This document shows positions 15,533-23,979 of a stretch of 49,951 nt of DNA, piece after piece; position 1 is the first letter of the stretch; the number at the start of each line of letters is the position of its first letter. The stretch is from an uncultured Mycoplasmatota bacterium (GTDB taxonomy: Bacteria > Bacillota_I > Bacilli_A > RF39 > UBA660). Under the pieces are notes generated by a model. The model was given only the letters and a program-made list of their open reading frames with translations. It was not told the DNA's origin and searched no databases. The stretch is taken from the NCBI GenBank assembly GCA_945919295.1, contig CAMEJC010000003.1, positions 1 to 49,951 of the forward strand, written 5' to 3'. Both the position numbers and the translations under genes were made by a program.

Positions 15533-16918
15533 ATGAAGAAAAAACTATTTTTATTAACTACTTTTTTAATATCTTTTGTTATGTTTAGTAGTAGTGTTAG
15601 AGCAGATGAATATCCAGAACTTAGTTGTCTTTATAATGGTAATGAAGATTGTTCACATTGGTGGACTCTTGGAATAAATTTTTGTGTGCAAGGAATGACA
15701 TTAATAACTCAATCAGCATCAGGAGATATAAATATATATTATACTAAAGATCCTATTACTAATAGAAGCGATTTATATAATTACCCAATTAAAAATGCAA
15801 AACTTTATAAGTACGATAAATATGAAGATAAAAATAAGTTGTATTCGAGTTCTCAAACAGATCATAAAAATCAATTTAAAAATAATGGATGTCCTAAATA
15901 TGTGAATTATGATAATGGTAGAGTTGAATACACATATGATGAACCTGAAGAAGGCAAAAATTTCAGTAGTTATTATCCACTATTATCAACCGAACCAATA
16001 CCTAAATCGACTACTAATAATTCAAGCAAGGAATTAACATGTAATTATCCCGCCCTTAGTTATCAAAAAAAATTAGAAATAGAGCAATCATCAAATGGCG
16101 AGATAACTACTATTTATGATGGCGATGAAAAAAAACTCAATTTACACAATGACAATTCCGAAGAAGATACGGGATATAATGTAAAAACAGGAAATTTTGA
16201 TTTCTGCCCAATATGTGCTAATAAAAGCGGTGATGATGTATATTTTTATAATGGTGAAGAAGATGGTAGTTGTAAAACCAGTTATGCTGGATTTAAAAAT
16301 ACTGACAATAGTGAATGGATATATACATGTAATTATGCAATGGTTGACGATGCTAAATCCACTGTAACACTCTATTATAATGAAGAAAACTTTAAAATAG
16401 AATTAACTTACACTGATCAATATAAACATATTGTATCATATGGATTTACTGCTTCAGAACTATGGAATAGTAATAGCAATTCCTGTCCTTCTTTTATTTA
16501 TTCAAATTTTCAAGCACAATATAGCGATTTAGATACATTTTATTTAAAAGAAAAAGGGCATAAATATCTTCTAATATCAAGTAGTGGTGGAGAAGAAAAG
16601 AAAGAAATTTCAGGAGGAAAGGAACCAGAAAACTGCAAAGAATTAATTGGCGAAGATGTAATAGAAATAATTAATGAAGTAATGAAAGTAATTAGAATTG
16701 TTGTTCCAATATTATTACTTATATTTGGAATAATAGATTTCTTTAGAGCAACATTTGCTAATGGAGAAGATGATATGAAAAAATCGAGAGATAGATTCTT
16801 TAAAAGAATAATCGCGGCAATTATTGTATTTCTTGTTCCAATATTTGTTAATTTGGTTTTGAAAATTTCTAATACTGTGTGGTCCGATATTAATCAAGAA
16901 ACATGCATAGAAGAATAG
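15533..16918 (+). CDS. Cys-rich exported protein with C-terminal VirB2-like module
   Basis: The start is placed at ATG 15533 because GGAG at 15521-15524 is correctly spaced; GTG 15524 lies on the SD itself. An extended -10 (TGCTATAAT, 15483-15491) precedes it. The 461 residues comprise a signal peptide (1-25), an ectodomain of about 340 residues with about 13 Cys (including FCPICANK), and from about 368 a VirB2-like hairpin. The hairpin has helix VIRIVVPILLLIFGIIDFF, loop ANGEDDMKKSRDRF and helix RIIAAIIVFLVPIFVNLVL. It is thus a pilin-type membrane module carrying a large exposed head: a possible tip or adhesin subunit (inference). Confidence 0.82.
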   Translation: MKKKLFLLTTFLISFVMFSSSVRADEYPELSCLYNGNEDCSHWWTLGINFCVQGMTLITQSASGDINIYYTKDPITNRSDLYNYPIKNAKLYKYDKYEDKNKLYSSSQTDHKNQFKNNGCPKYVNYDNGRVEYTYDEPEEGKNFSSYYPLLSTEPIPKSTTNNSSKELTCNYPALSYQKKLEIEQSSNGEITTIYDGDEKKLNLHNDNSEEDTGYNVKTGNFDFCPICANKSGDDVYFYNGEEDGSCKTSYAGFKNTDNSEWIYTCNYAMVDDAKSTVTLYYNEENFKIELTYTDQYKHIVSYGFTASELWNSNSNSCPSFIYSNFQAQYSDLDTFYLKEKGHKYLLISSSGGEEKKEISGGKEPENCKELIGEDVIEIINEVMKVIRIVVPILLLIFGIIDFFRATFANGEDDMKKSRDRFFKRIIAAIIVFLVPIFVNLVLKISNTVWSDINQETCIEE

Positions 16919-16935
16919 TAAATAAGGAGGTAAAT

Positions 16936-18837
16936 ATGATAAATATATTAGTGGATTGGCAAGATGTCAGTAGCGGAATTATTGCCGCACTTCGAATGCT
17001 TTTATTAAAAATTTGTGATCCTATTTACAGCTTGATTACTTTTTGCTTTGATATATTTGAAGATTTTGGTAAAGTAAGATTATTTGAAAATAGTGATACC
17101 ATTTCACTTATATATACAAGAGTAGGATTAATATTAGGATTATTTATGATATTTAGACTTACATTTGCCGCTATTGAATATTTAATTAATCCTGATAAAA
17201 TGACAGATTCAAAAGCTGGCATTGGAAACATCATAAAAAAAGTTTTAATTGTAGTAATTTTGTTAGGAAGTACAAGATTTTTGTTTAATTTTGTTTATAA
17301 TCTTCAAAATAAATTAATTGACAGCAACATCGTGGGAAATATTATTTTGGGGCCTTCATACTCTTCAAATGAAAAAGTAAGTGCTGGAACAAACATAGCG
17401 TGGTATACATTTTCACAATTTTATCGACTCAATGATGAAATTGAAACAGTTGGAGCAGCAAATGAAGAAAATTATACTATATGTCAAATTTTGCTTAAAA
17501 CTGCAACAGAAAACGATTCTACAGAAGGAACTATAATACAAGATTTTAAAAGTAACCATTCTCTAGAAGCTACAGAATATTGTGTAAATTTACAAACTGA
17601 TGGTAAATATACGCCTACTTATTTAAGAGAGACTACTGATAAAGTAAAACTAAATATTATTGATTTTAATGGTTTTATTTGTTTGGCGGTCGGTATAATT
17701 TTATTATGGATAATAGTAACTTATACAGTTCAAGTTGGCGTAAGGGTATTTCAACTTGCATATTTAGAGTTAATAGCTCCTATACCAATAATGATGTATT
17801 TAATGCCAAATGGAGAAGAAAAACTAAAAAAGTGGGGGCAGCAATGTTTAACAACATTTTTAGATTTCTTTATCAGATTAGCAATTATGGATTTTATAAT
17901 ATTAATATCAAATTCTTTAATTGAATTAACAGATCAAAGTTTTCTCGGTAATTTTAGTACTGATGGCGTATGGAGTGATGGCTATATTATAGTAATACTT
18001 ATTGTGGCTTTATTTATATTTGCTAAAAAAGTACCAAACTTATTAAAAGAAATATTCCCTTCAACAGGAAGTGCCGCCGGTTTCGACTTTGGATTAAAAA
18101 TGCCAAAAGAAGCCAAACAAGTTGGCTTATTTGGTGCAGGTGCTGTACTTGGCGGAGCAGGAGCAGCAGCATCCAACCTTCTTCATAGCACGGCAACCGG
18201 TATCAAAGGTATTAAAGATGCACAGGGAACTGGAAATAAATGGAAAGCTGGTCTAAAAGGATTTGGTAAAGGATTTTTATCAGTTGCCGGAGGAGCAGCT
18301 AGCGGAATGACCCATGGTGCTAGAATTAAAAATATGCGTGGAGTTGGTGAAACTATTAAGACTACTAATCAAAATAGAGATAAGAGAGATTTGAAACAGG
18401 CGGCAGGATACAAACCATGGCATGCTGCAGGCGACAAAGTATTAGGATTTGCTGGACTTGATACTAAAGCAGATACCATGATTAAAGAAGCACAATGGCA
18501 ACAGCAAGCAGCTGAAGCAAGTAGAAGTGCTATTTGGAAAAATGCTGAAGATTTAGTTAAAAATGGAACTTTGAGTTATGAAGATTATTCATTTGCTAGA
18601 AGCTTAAGACAAGATAAGGATAAATCGGGAAATACTATTTGGAGAGGATTAGATAAATCTGGAAAAGAAATTACTATTAAAGATGTTGATTTGCAAGCAG
18701 AACTTGCTCGCAGAACTACAAGTGGTATTGATTTATCACAAGAGGTTAGAGATAATGCTAGTGTTGATGAACGTATAAAAAAAGAAGGAAAGAAAATTAA
18801 AGGTTTAGAAGCAGCGAACGATGCCGCTAAAAAATAA
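16936..18837 (+). CDS. VirB6/TrbL-like polytopic T4SS channel protein
   Basis: The start is at ATG 16936 after AAGGAGG; an upstream in-frame ATG at 16903 lies inside the previous gene and lacks an SD. The 633-residue protein has hydrophobic segments near 17-40, 58-84, 100-124, 235-290, 305-330 and 350-370, with an extracellular stretch around 130-230. This is the VirB6/TrbL layout of the inner-membrane channel. The last roughly 260 residues form a cytoplasmic Gly/Ala-rich then charged tail, as in Gram-positive VirB6-like proteins. It lies between the pilins and the VirB3/VirB4 genes. Confidence 0.84.
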   Translation: MINILVDWQDVSSGIIAALRMLLLKICDPIYSLITFCFDIFEDFGKVRLFENSDTISLIYTRVGLILGLFMIFRLTFAAIEYLINPDKMTDSKAGIGNIIKKVLIVVILLGSTRFLFNFVYNLQNKLIDSNIVGNIILGPSYSSNEKVSAGTNIAWYTFSQFYRLNDEIETVGAANEENYTICQILLKTATENDSTEGTIIQDFKSNHSLEATEYCVNLQTDGKYTPTYLRETTDKVKLNIIDFNGFICLAVGIILLWIIVTYTVQVGVRVFQLAYLELIAPIPIMMYLMPNGEEKLKKWGQQCLTTFLDFFIRLAIMDFIILISNSLIELTDQSFLGNFSTDGVWSDGYIIVILIVALFIFAKKVPNLLKEIFPSTGSAAGFDFGLKMPKEAKQVGLFGAGAVLGGAGAAASNLLHSTATGIKGIKDAQGTGNKWKAGLKGFGKGFLSVAGGAASGMTHGARIKNMRGVGETIKTTNQNRDKRDLKQAAGYKPWHAAGDKVLGFAGLDTKADTMIKEAQWQQQAAEASRSAIWKNAEDLVKNGTLSYEDYSFARSLRQDKDKSGNTIWRGLDKSGKEITIKDVDLQAELARRTTSGIDLSQEVRDNASVDERIKKEGKKIKGLEAANDAAKK

Positions 18838-18859
18838 ATAGAAAGGAAGTGTGATAATA

Positions 18860-19189
18860 GTGAATGGTTATTTAGTACCTGCTAATGCTAAAAGGGGTAC
18901 ACTAATACTTAATATATTTAGACCATTTGATTTAATTATGTTTGGAACGGGAGTAATAGTATCATTATTAATGTTAGCTATTGTTCATTCAGATAGTACT
19001 TTAATGATACTAATATCTTGCCTACCAGCAGGTATAACAGGATTATTAGTTGTTCCAATACCTAATTATCACAATGTTCTATGTGCAATACAAAGTATAT
19101 TTAGATTTTATTCAGAAAGAAGAAATTATATATGGAGAGGTTGGTGTTTTTATGAAAAATTCGCAGTCGATGACAAGTCAAAAAAGTAG
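18860..19189 (+). CDS. VirB3/PrgI-like small membrane protein
   Basis: Directly before the VirB4-like genes lies a small protein with two close membrane helices (about 24-62), preceded by VPANAKRGTLILNIFRPFDL and followed by a basic segment. This is the pattern of PrgI/VirB3-type proteins, which dock the VirB4 ATPase. Start choice is uncertain: GTG 18860 (109 aa) sits 10-11 bases after AGGAAG, while GTG 18851 (112 aa) would almost touch the SD. The 3' end overlaps the next gene by 38 bases. Confidence 0.8.
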   Translation: MNGYLVPANAKRGTLILNIFRPFDLIMFGTGVIVSLLMLAIVHSDSTLMILISCLPAGITGLLVVPIPNYHNVLCAIQSIFRFYSERRNYIWRGWCFYEKFAVDDKSKK

Positions 19190-19718
19190 TTCAAAATATA
19201 CAGAAGATTGGTTACCAATAAAATCAATAGCTAATGGATATATTCTATTAGATAATAAATTAAAAGTAACTGGAGTTAAAATAAGACCAAGAAATATCTT
19301 TATTCTTGATCAAGGAGTTCAAGATAATACTTTGATAGCTTTAAAGAATTTCTATAATACTATAGATTTTGAATTTTGGCTTATTTCAGCGGATCGTCCT
19401 GTTGATTTAAATAATTATTTAGCTAGATTACAATTACTATATAATCAAACACCTAATCCTGCAGTTAGAAAATTAATAAATCAAGATATTGATAAAGCCA
19501 ATACTTTTATGAATAATAATATTACAGATACTGAGTATTACATTCTATTTAAAGAAAAAAATGATGATTTAATTCAAAAGAGACTTAGAACCTTGATAAC
19601 TGGACTTGCTAATTCAGGATTAGAAGCTAAACAAGTATCTAATGATGATTTAAGAATAATAATAGATAATTTTCTTAATAGCGGTATGACAACTAATTTT
19701 GGGACGGTGATTTCATAA
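19152..19718 (+). CDS. VirB4 N-terminal domain encoded as a separate protein
   Basis: Start at ATG 19152 (SD GGAGAGG), inside the end of the VirB3-like gene. The 188 residues (DWLPIKSIANGYILLD, VKIRPRNIFILDQ, then FEFWLISADRPVDL) look like the N-terminal domain of VirB4/TraC family ATPases. It has no Walker motifs and no membrane helix. The next gene supplies the remainder, and their sum, about 780 residues, equals a normal VirB4. The stop overlaps the next start by one base (TAATG), so equimolar synthesis by coupling is likely. Confidence 0.75.
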   Translation: MKNSQSMTSQKSSSKYTEDWLPIKSIANGYILLDNKLKVTGVKIRPRNIFILDQGVQDNTLIALKNFYNTIDFEFWLISADRPVDLNNYLARLQLLYNQTPNPAVRKLINQDIDKANTFMNNNITDTEYYILFKEKNDDLIQKRLRTLITGLANSGLEAKQVSNDDLRIIIDNFLNSGMTTNFGTVIS

Positions 19719-21502
19719 TGAATTTAAAAAGTGAATTAGCTCCTAAAGGGATGCAATTTAATCCTTCAGATTTTGTTATAAGTGATAAATATGCTACAAT
19801 TCTTACTGTAATTTCTTATCCAAGATTTATTGGACCAGGATATTTATCTAACTTAACTAATATGTCTGGTGTTAAATTAGTAATTAAACATATACCAGTA
19901 CCTTTTTCTGTTTTAGCTAAAATGTTAAATAAAGAAATATCTGATTTAAAAAGTAGATATCAAGAAGAAAAAGACAGAACTATTCAAGAAAGAATAAGAC
20001 AAGATGTTGAATCATTAGAATACTTTATTCAGCAGTTTACTGCTTCTCAAGCTAAAACATTTGATTTTCAAATGCATATTATGGTAACTGCTAATACTAG
20101 AGAAGAACTCGAAATGAAAAAAGTAAATCTTAAAAATTATATGGATGCTATGGAATTAAGAGCAATTCCTTTAAGGTTTGAACAAGAAAGAGTATTAAAA
20201 TCAATTCTTCCTATTTTTGATAAACAACCGATTGAAGATCGAATAGGAACTCCAATGCCATCACCTACAATGGCTGCGATGTATCCATTTATCTTTGATA
20301 GTATTAAAGATGATGGTTTATCGACACTACTTGGTGTTGATTTCTCAGGTGGTGTTGTATTATTTAATCAATTCTTATATCAAGTAAGAAAAGAGAGCAA
20401 TCGAAATAATGCTAATATGATTATTTTAGGTACATCAGGTAGTGGTAAATCAACCGCAGCAAAATTAATCCTTCGAAGTCATATTAGAAATGGGTACCAG
20501 ATAGTAGCGGTCGATCCTGAAGGTGAAATCAGTGAGATGACCAGAATGTATGGCGGTGACGTTGTCGATTTAGGTAAAGGTGGAGAATATGGTATGGTAA
20601 ATCCACTTGAAGTTATTATGGATGCTGATGAGACAGAAATAAAAAATGGACTTGGTTATACAGTATTAAATAAAACACTTCAATCACTAAAAGCTTTTAT
20701 GAAATATTATTCTCCTGATATAGAAGAAGATGTCTTAGCCTTATTCAGTGAAGTAGTTCAAGATACATATGCTAGATTTGGTATCACATTTAATTCAGAT
20801 TTTTCTAAATTTACATCTAAAGATTATCCTACTTTCAGTGATGTTTATATAACAGTAACTAGTAAATTAACATCTATGACTGAAAAAACTCATGAGAGAG
20901 ATGTTATGGAAAGACTTGAATTAAAATTAAGACCATTAGTTAGAGAATTACAGTATTACTTTAATGGTCATACTTCAATAAATACTGAAAGTGACTTCTT
21001 AGTATTCAATATCAAAGAACTTATGAATTCTGATGTTAATATTAGAAATGCATTACTATTTAATGTTCTTAAATTTGCTTGGGGATTATGTCTAAATCCT
21101 AATGTTAATACTGTTTTATCAGTAGATGAAGCGCATGTCTTATTAGGAGCAAAAAATGAATTAGGAGCAGAATTTTTAGCTCAAGTACAAAGAAGAGCTA
21201 GAAAATATAATACAGGTACCATAATAATAACGCAGCAACCTTCAGATTTTGTAGCAGATGGTATATTAATGCATGGTAAAGCAATATTTGATAATTCTTC
21301 GTATTATTTAGTTATGGGATTAAAGAAACAATCAGTTGAAGACTTATCAATGTTAATAGATTTAAATGATAATGAAAAAGAGGCAATTAAAAGATTTAGC
21401 CAAGGTGAAGCTTTATTTGTATGTGGAAACAGAAGAATGCAAATAAATGTTATAGTAACTGAAGATGAATTAGAGTCATTTGGCTCAGGTGGTGGATTAT
21501 AA
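19718..21502 (+). CDS. virB4: VirB4-like T4SS ATPase (catalytic part)
   Basis: This 594-residue ATPase contains Walker A GTSGSGKST at about 238-246 (before it, the typical GVDFSGGVVLFN), then VDPEGEIS, Walker B VLSVDEAHVL at about 465-474, and the glutamine switch IIITQQPSDF. These define the VirB4/TraE superfamily, which energises T4SS assembly and transport. The usual N-terminal part is encoded by the preceding ORF. The context of VirB3-like before and wall hydrolase after is the standard Gram-positive T4SS order. Confidence 0.93.
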   Translation: MNLKSELAPKGMQFNPSDFVISDKYATILTVISYPRFIGPGYLSNLTNMSGVKLVIKHIPVPFSVLAKMLNKEISDLKSRYQEEKDRTIQERIRQDVESLEYFIQQFTASQAKTFDFQMHIMVTANTREELEMKKVNLKNYMDAMELRAIPLRFEQERVLKSILPIFDKQPIEDRIGTPMPSPTMAAMYPFIFDSIKDDGLSTLLGVDFSGGVVLFNQFLYQVRKESNRNNANMIILGTSGSGKSTAAKLILRSHIRNGYQIVAVDPEGEISEMTRMYGGDVVDLGKGGEYGMVNPLEVIMDADETEIKNGLGYTVLNKTLQSLKAFMKYYSPDIEEDVLALFSEVVQDTYARFGITFNSDFSKFTSKDYPTFSDVYITVTSKLTSMTEKTHERDVMERLELKLRPLVRELQYYFNGHTSINTESDFLVFNIKELMNSDVNIRNALLFNVLKFAWGLCLNPNVNTVLSVDEAHVLLGAKNELGAEFLAQVQRRARKYNTGTIIITQQPSDFVADGILMHGKAIFDNSSYYLVMGLKKQSVEDLSMLIDLNDNEKEAIKRFSQGEALFVCGNRRMQINVIVTEDELESFGSGGGL

Positions 21503-21525
21503 GCCATTGTTAGGTGGTGAGTATT

Positions 21526-22878
21526 ATGGAGGAAAACAGGAAGCAATCCTTTTGGAGTAAATTACCTTTAAAAACAAAAGCAATCATTATAAGTGTAGCT
21601 ATAGGATTCATTTCAATCATGCTCTTCCTAATAGTAATAATCACACCTCTAATGGTTTTAGGAATAATAGATGTTGAAGGAATAGGTAGTAGTAATGTAG
21701 GATTGTCATATTCAAATATATCTTCTGCGAATTCCTTTTGGTGGCCAATCGGTAGTAATGAAACTGAAGAAATTGATGGAGTAACTTTTGCCAGTGGAAA
21801 TCCTGAATATATCAATATATCTTCCGAATTTGGATATCGTGAAACACCATATCCAGGAGAACACCAAGGAATTGACATAGCATCAGGTCAAAATTGGGGT
21901 GAAGGAAATATAATAGCGGCAAAAGATGGAAAAGTCATATACCCAACCGAAAATGATCCATTAAGTTGTGTTTCGAATACTGATGTAAGTGATAGATGTG
22001 GTGGTGGATATGGTAACTATGTTATGATTGAACATAGCGATGGAACTGTAACATTATATGCCCATATGTATGAAAATTCTATTACTGTAAGAGCAGGAGA
22101 TACCGTAAAACAAGGCCAAGTTATCGGCCTAATGGGTAGTAGTGGTCAATCAGAAGGAACACACTTACATTTCGAAGTAAGAGTAAATGGTACTCAAGTT
22201 GATCCACTAAACTACGTATCTTCAGAAGATCCAAGACCTAAAGGAATGTTTAACCTAATTTCAATTGAAGGTGGTTATGGCAGTGCTGAAGAAAATAAAA
22301 GTGTTATGTGTAAAACATTAATAAATGCTGGATACTCTAATAACGCAGTAGCAGGAATATTAGTTAATGTTAGTCACGAAGGTGGTTTCCAAACTAATAA
22401 CATGGAGAATTGTTATGAATTTAATCAGTGCTGCCGAATAAATGGCAAGAATTATGGCATGTGTACAAAGTCAAGTAATGATCCACTAAGAAATTATGCT
22501 AATGATGAATTATATACAGCTGCTGTTGATAGTGGTGATTATAGTAAAGAAAGTTTTTCAAGTGATAGTGTAGGGTATGGATTAATTCAATGGACGTCAG
22601 AGGGAAGAAAACAAGGACTATATGAATTATCAAAGAGTGAAGGAAAATCCATTGCTGACTTAAATATTCAGATAAACTATTTGTTCAAGGAAATTATGGG
22701 TGGTTCATATCCAGTTACTTGGGAAGCACTTACTGATGAAACTGCCAGTGCCACTGAAATAGCAACAAAATTTTGCCTTGATTTTGAAAGGCCAAGTTCA
22801 AAAGAAACCGAGTGTCCAGCGAGAGCAGCATCAAAATCAGCAGCCTTCGTACAATATGTAGAAAATGGTTGTCAATAA
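21526..22878 (+). CDS. VirB1-like wall hydrolase: M23 peptidase plus phage-type lysozyme
   Basis: The start is ATG 21526 (SD AGGTGG); GTG 21514 overlaps the SD. Domains of the 450-residue protein are a cytoplasmic tail and anchor (about 20-48) and an M23/LytM endopeptidase at about 100-235. The zinc ligands are in HQGID (about 113-117) and THLHFEV (about 212). From about 265 to 445 follows a phage-tail-lysozyme-like muramidase (VAGILVNVSHEGGF with catalytic Glu, VGYGLIQWTSEGR). Such two-enzyme proteins locally open peptidoglycan for Gram-positive T4SSs. It begins 23 bases after virB4. Confidence 0.9.
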   Translation: MEENRKQSFWSKLPLKTKAIIISVAIGFISIMLFLIVIITPLMVLGIIDVEGIGSSNVGLSYSNISSANSFWWPIGSNETEEIDGVTFASGNPEYINISSEFGYRETPYPGEHQGIDIASGQNWGEGNIIAAKDGKVIYPTENDPLSCVSNTDVSDRCGGGYGNYVMIEHSDGTVTLYAHMYENSITVRAGDTVKQGQVIGLMGSSGQSEGTHLHFEVRVNGTQVDPLNYVSSEDPRPKGMFNLISIEGGYGSAEENKSVMCKTLINAGYSNNAVAGILVNVSHEGGFQTNNMENCYEFNQCCRINGKNYGMCTKSSNDPLRNYANDELYTAAVDSGDYSKESFSSDSVGYGLIQWTSEGRKQGLYELSKSEGKSIADLNIQINYLFKEIMGGSYPVTWEALTDETASATEIATKFCLDFERPSSKETECPARAASKSAAFVQYVENGCQ

Positions 22879-22888
22879 AGGAGATAAT

Positions 22889-23761
22889 ATGAAAAAAGAT
22901 GATATTAAAACAATGATCGTAGTACTAGTAATATGTATAATATGTATGATAATTATTTTTATTTTCAATAGACAATCAAAAAATGAATCTAACAATCAAT
23001 TAGAGACTGTAAGCAATAGTAATATGTATTTTATGGCAATAAATTATGTTAATTACTACGTAAATAATATATCGATGCAAAATGAAAAAGTTATCTATGA
23101 TATTTTAGATAAAACATTTATCGAAAAAAATGGGATAACTCCAAATAATGTATTTAAAAAAGTTAGTAGTTATCCTCAAAATTCATCTGTTAAAGTAAAA
23201 AAAATGGATTATTTAAATATTGAAAACGATTATATATTTCATATTGAAGGAATAGTTTATCAAGATAATATTGATGGTAGAACAATCATTGATAATAATT
23301 TTTCAATAATTATAACAGTCAGTAATAGTGTTTCCGCATTTTCAATATATCCTATAACTAATGATAAATTAGAAAAAATAATTAATGATATTAAAAAAAT
23401 TAATATCACAAAAAATGACAATAATGGCCTAATTCCTGCAGAATTAGTAAATAAAGAAAAAATGTGCATATTATACATGACCGATTTTATAGATAATATA
23501 TATAATTCAAACGATAATGGTTATAGTCTATTAAGTAATAGTATGAAACAAAAATACGAAACATTAGAAAATTATCAAAATATCATAAATTCTAATTTAG
23601 ATAAAATAAGTACAGTAGCGGATAAATGTAATGTTAGAAAGAAAAATGATAATAATAAAATTTATACCGTTATTGATAAGAATAACAATACCTTTACATT
23701 TACAGAAAATGCTATAATGAATTATGTAGTTGACTTTGAATTAAATAGTTATGAAGGATAA
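22889..23761 (+). CDS. VirB8/TcpC-like membrane protein
   Basis: The start is ATG 22889 after AAAGGAG; ATG 22865 lies within the end of the previous gene. The 290 residues have one N-terminal helix (about 9-27). Two similar-sized extracellular alpha/beta halves follow (about 45-160 and 190-290). This resembles TcpC, in which two NTF2-like domains correspond to VirB8 of Gram-negative T4SSs. Sequence is diverged, so the call leans on topology, position after the hydrolase and size. A terminator follows at 23854. Confidence 0.7.
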   Translation: MKKDDIKTMIVVLVICIICMIIIFIFNRQSKNESNNQLETVSNSNMYFMAINYVNYYVNNISMQNEKVIYDILDKTFIEKNGITPNNVFKKVSSYPQNSSVKVKKMDYLNIENDYIFHIEGIVYQDNIDGRTIIDNNFSIIITVSNSVSAFSIYPITNDKLEKIINDIKKINITKNDNNGLIPAELVNKEKMCILYMTDFIDNIYNSNDNGYSLLSNSMKQKYETLENYQNIINSNLDKISTVADKCNVRKKNDNNKIYTVIDKNNNTFTFTENAIMNYVVDFELNSYEG

Positions 23762-23853
23762 TACATATATATTTAACACAAGTTCTGTTATGAATTACAA
23801 ATTATCATTTAGTTTTGACGAGATAGAAGATTAAAAATAAAGAAATAAATTAT

Positions 23854-23883
23854 ACATTCTCCTTAATAGAGAATGTTTTTTCT
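23854..23883 (+). terminator. Terminator of the T4SS operon
   Basis: ACATTCTC (23854-23861) pairs with GAGAATGT (23869-23876) and runs into a T-rich tail. It lies between the VirB8-like and VirD4 genes. Confidence 0.8.
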
Positions 23884-23919
23884 TTAAAATATAGACACTT
23901 TATTTTTTACTAATTTTGG

Positions 23920-23948
23920 TTTACAATTTCAACTATTAATGCTATAAT
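23920..23948 (+). promoter_or_regulatory. Promoter of virD4
   Basis: TTTACA (23920-23925), a 17-base spacer and a consensus TATAAT (23943-23948) lie 32 bases before ATG 23980, so the coupling protein is transcribed separately from the T4SS operon. Confidence 0.75.
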
Positions 23949-23979
23949 AATGTTAGTAATTTTGGAGGAAGAGTAATAT

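Noticed and set aside
17679-17924. Overlapping plus-strand ORF of 81 codons inside the VirB6-like gene
   Set aside because: Out-of-frame shadow of a convincing membrane protein; no SD or known motif.
21510-21878. Minus-strand ORF of 122 codons opposite the wall hydrolase
   Set aside because: It lies wholly opposite the M23 hydrolase gene, whose frame has motifs, SD and operon context.
23751-23834. 27-codon ORF overlapping the end of the VirB8-like gene
   Set aside because: No SD and no recognisable feature; too short to support.
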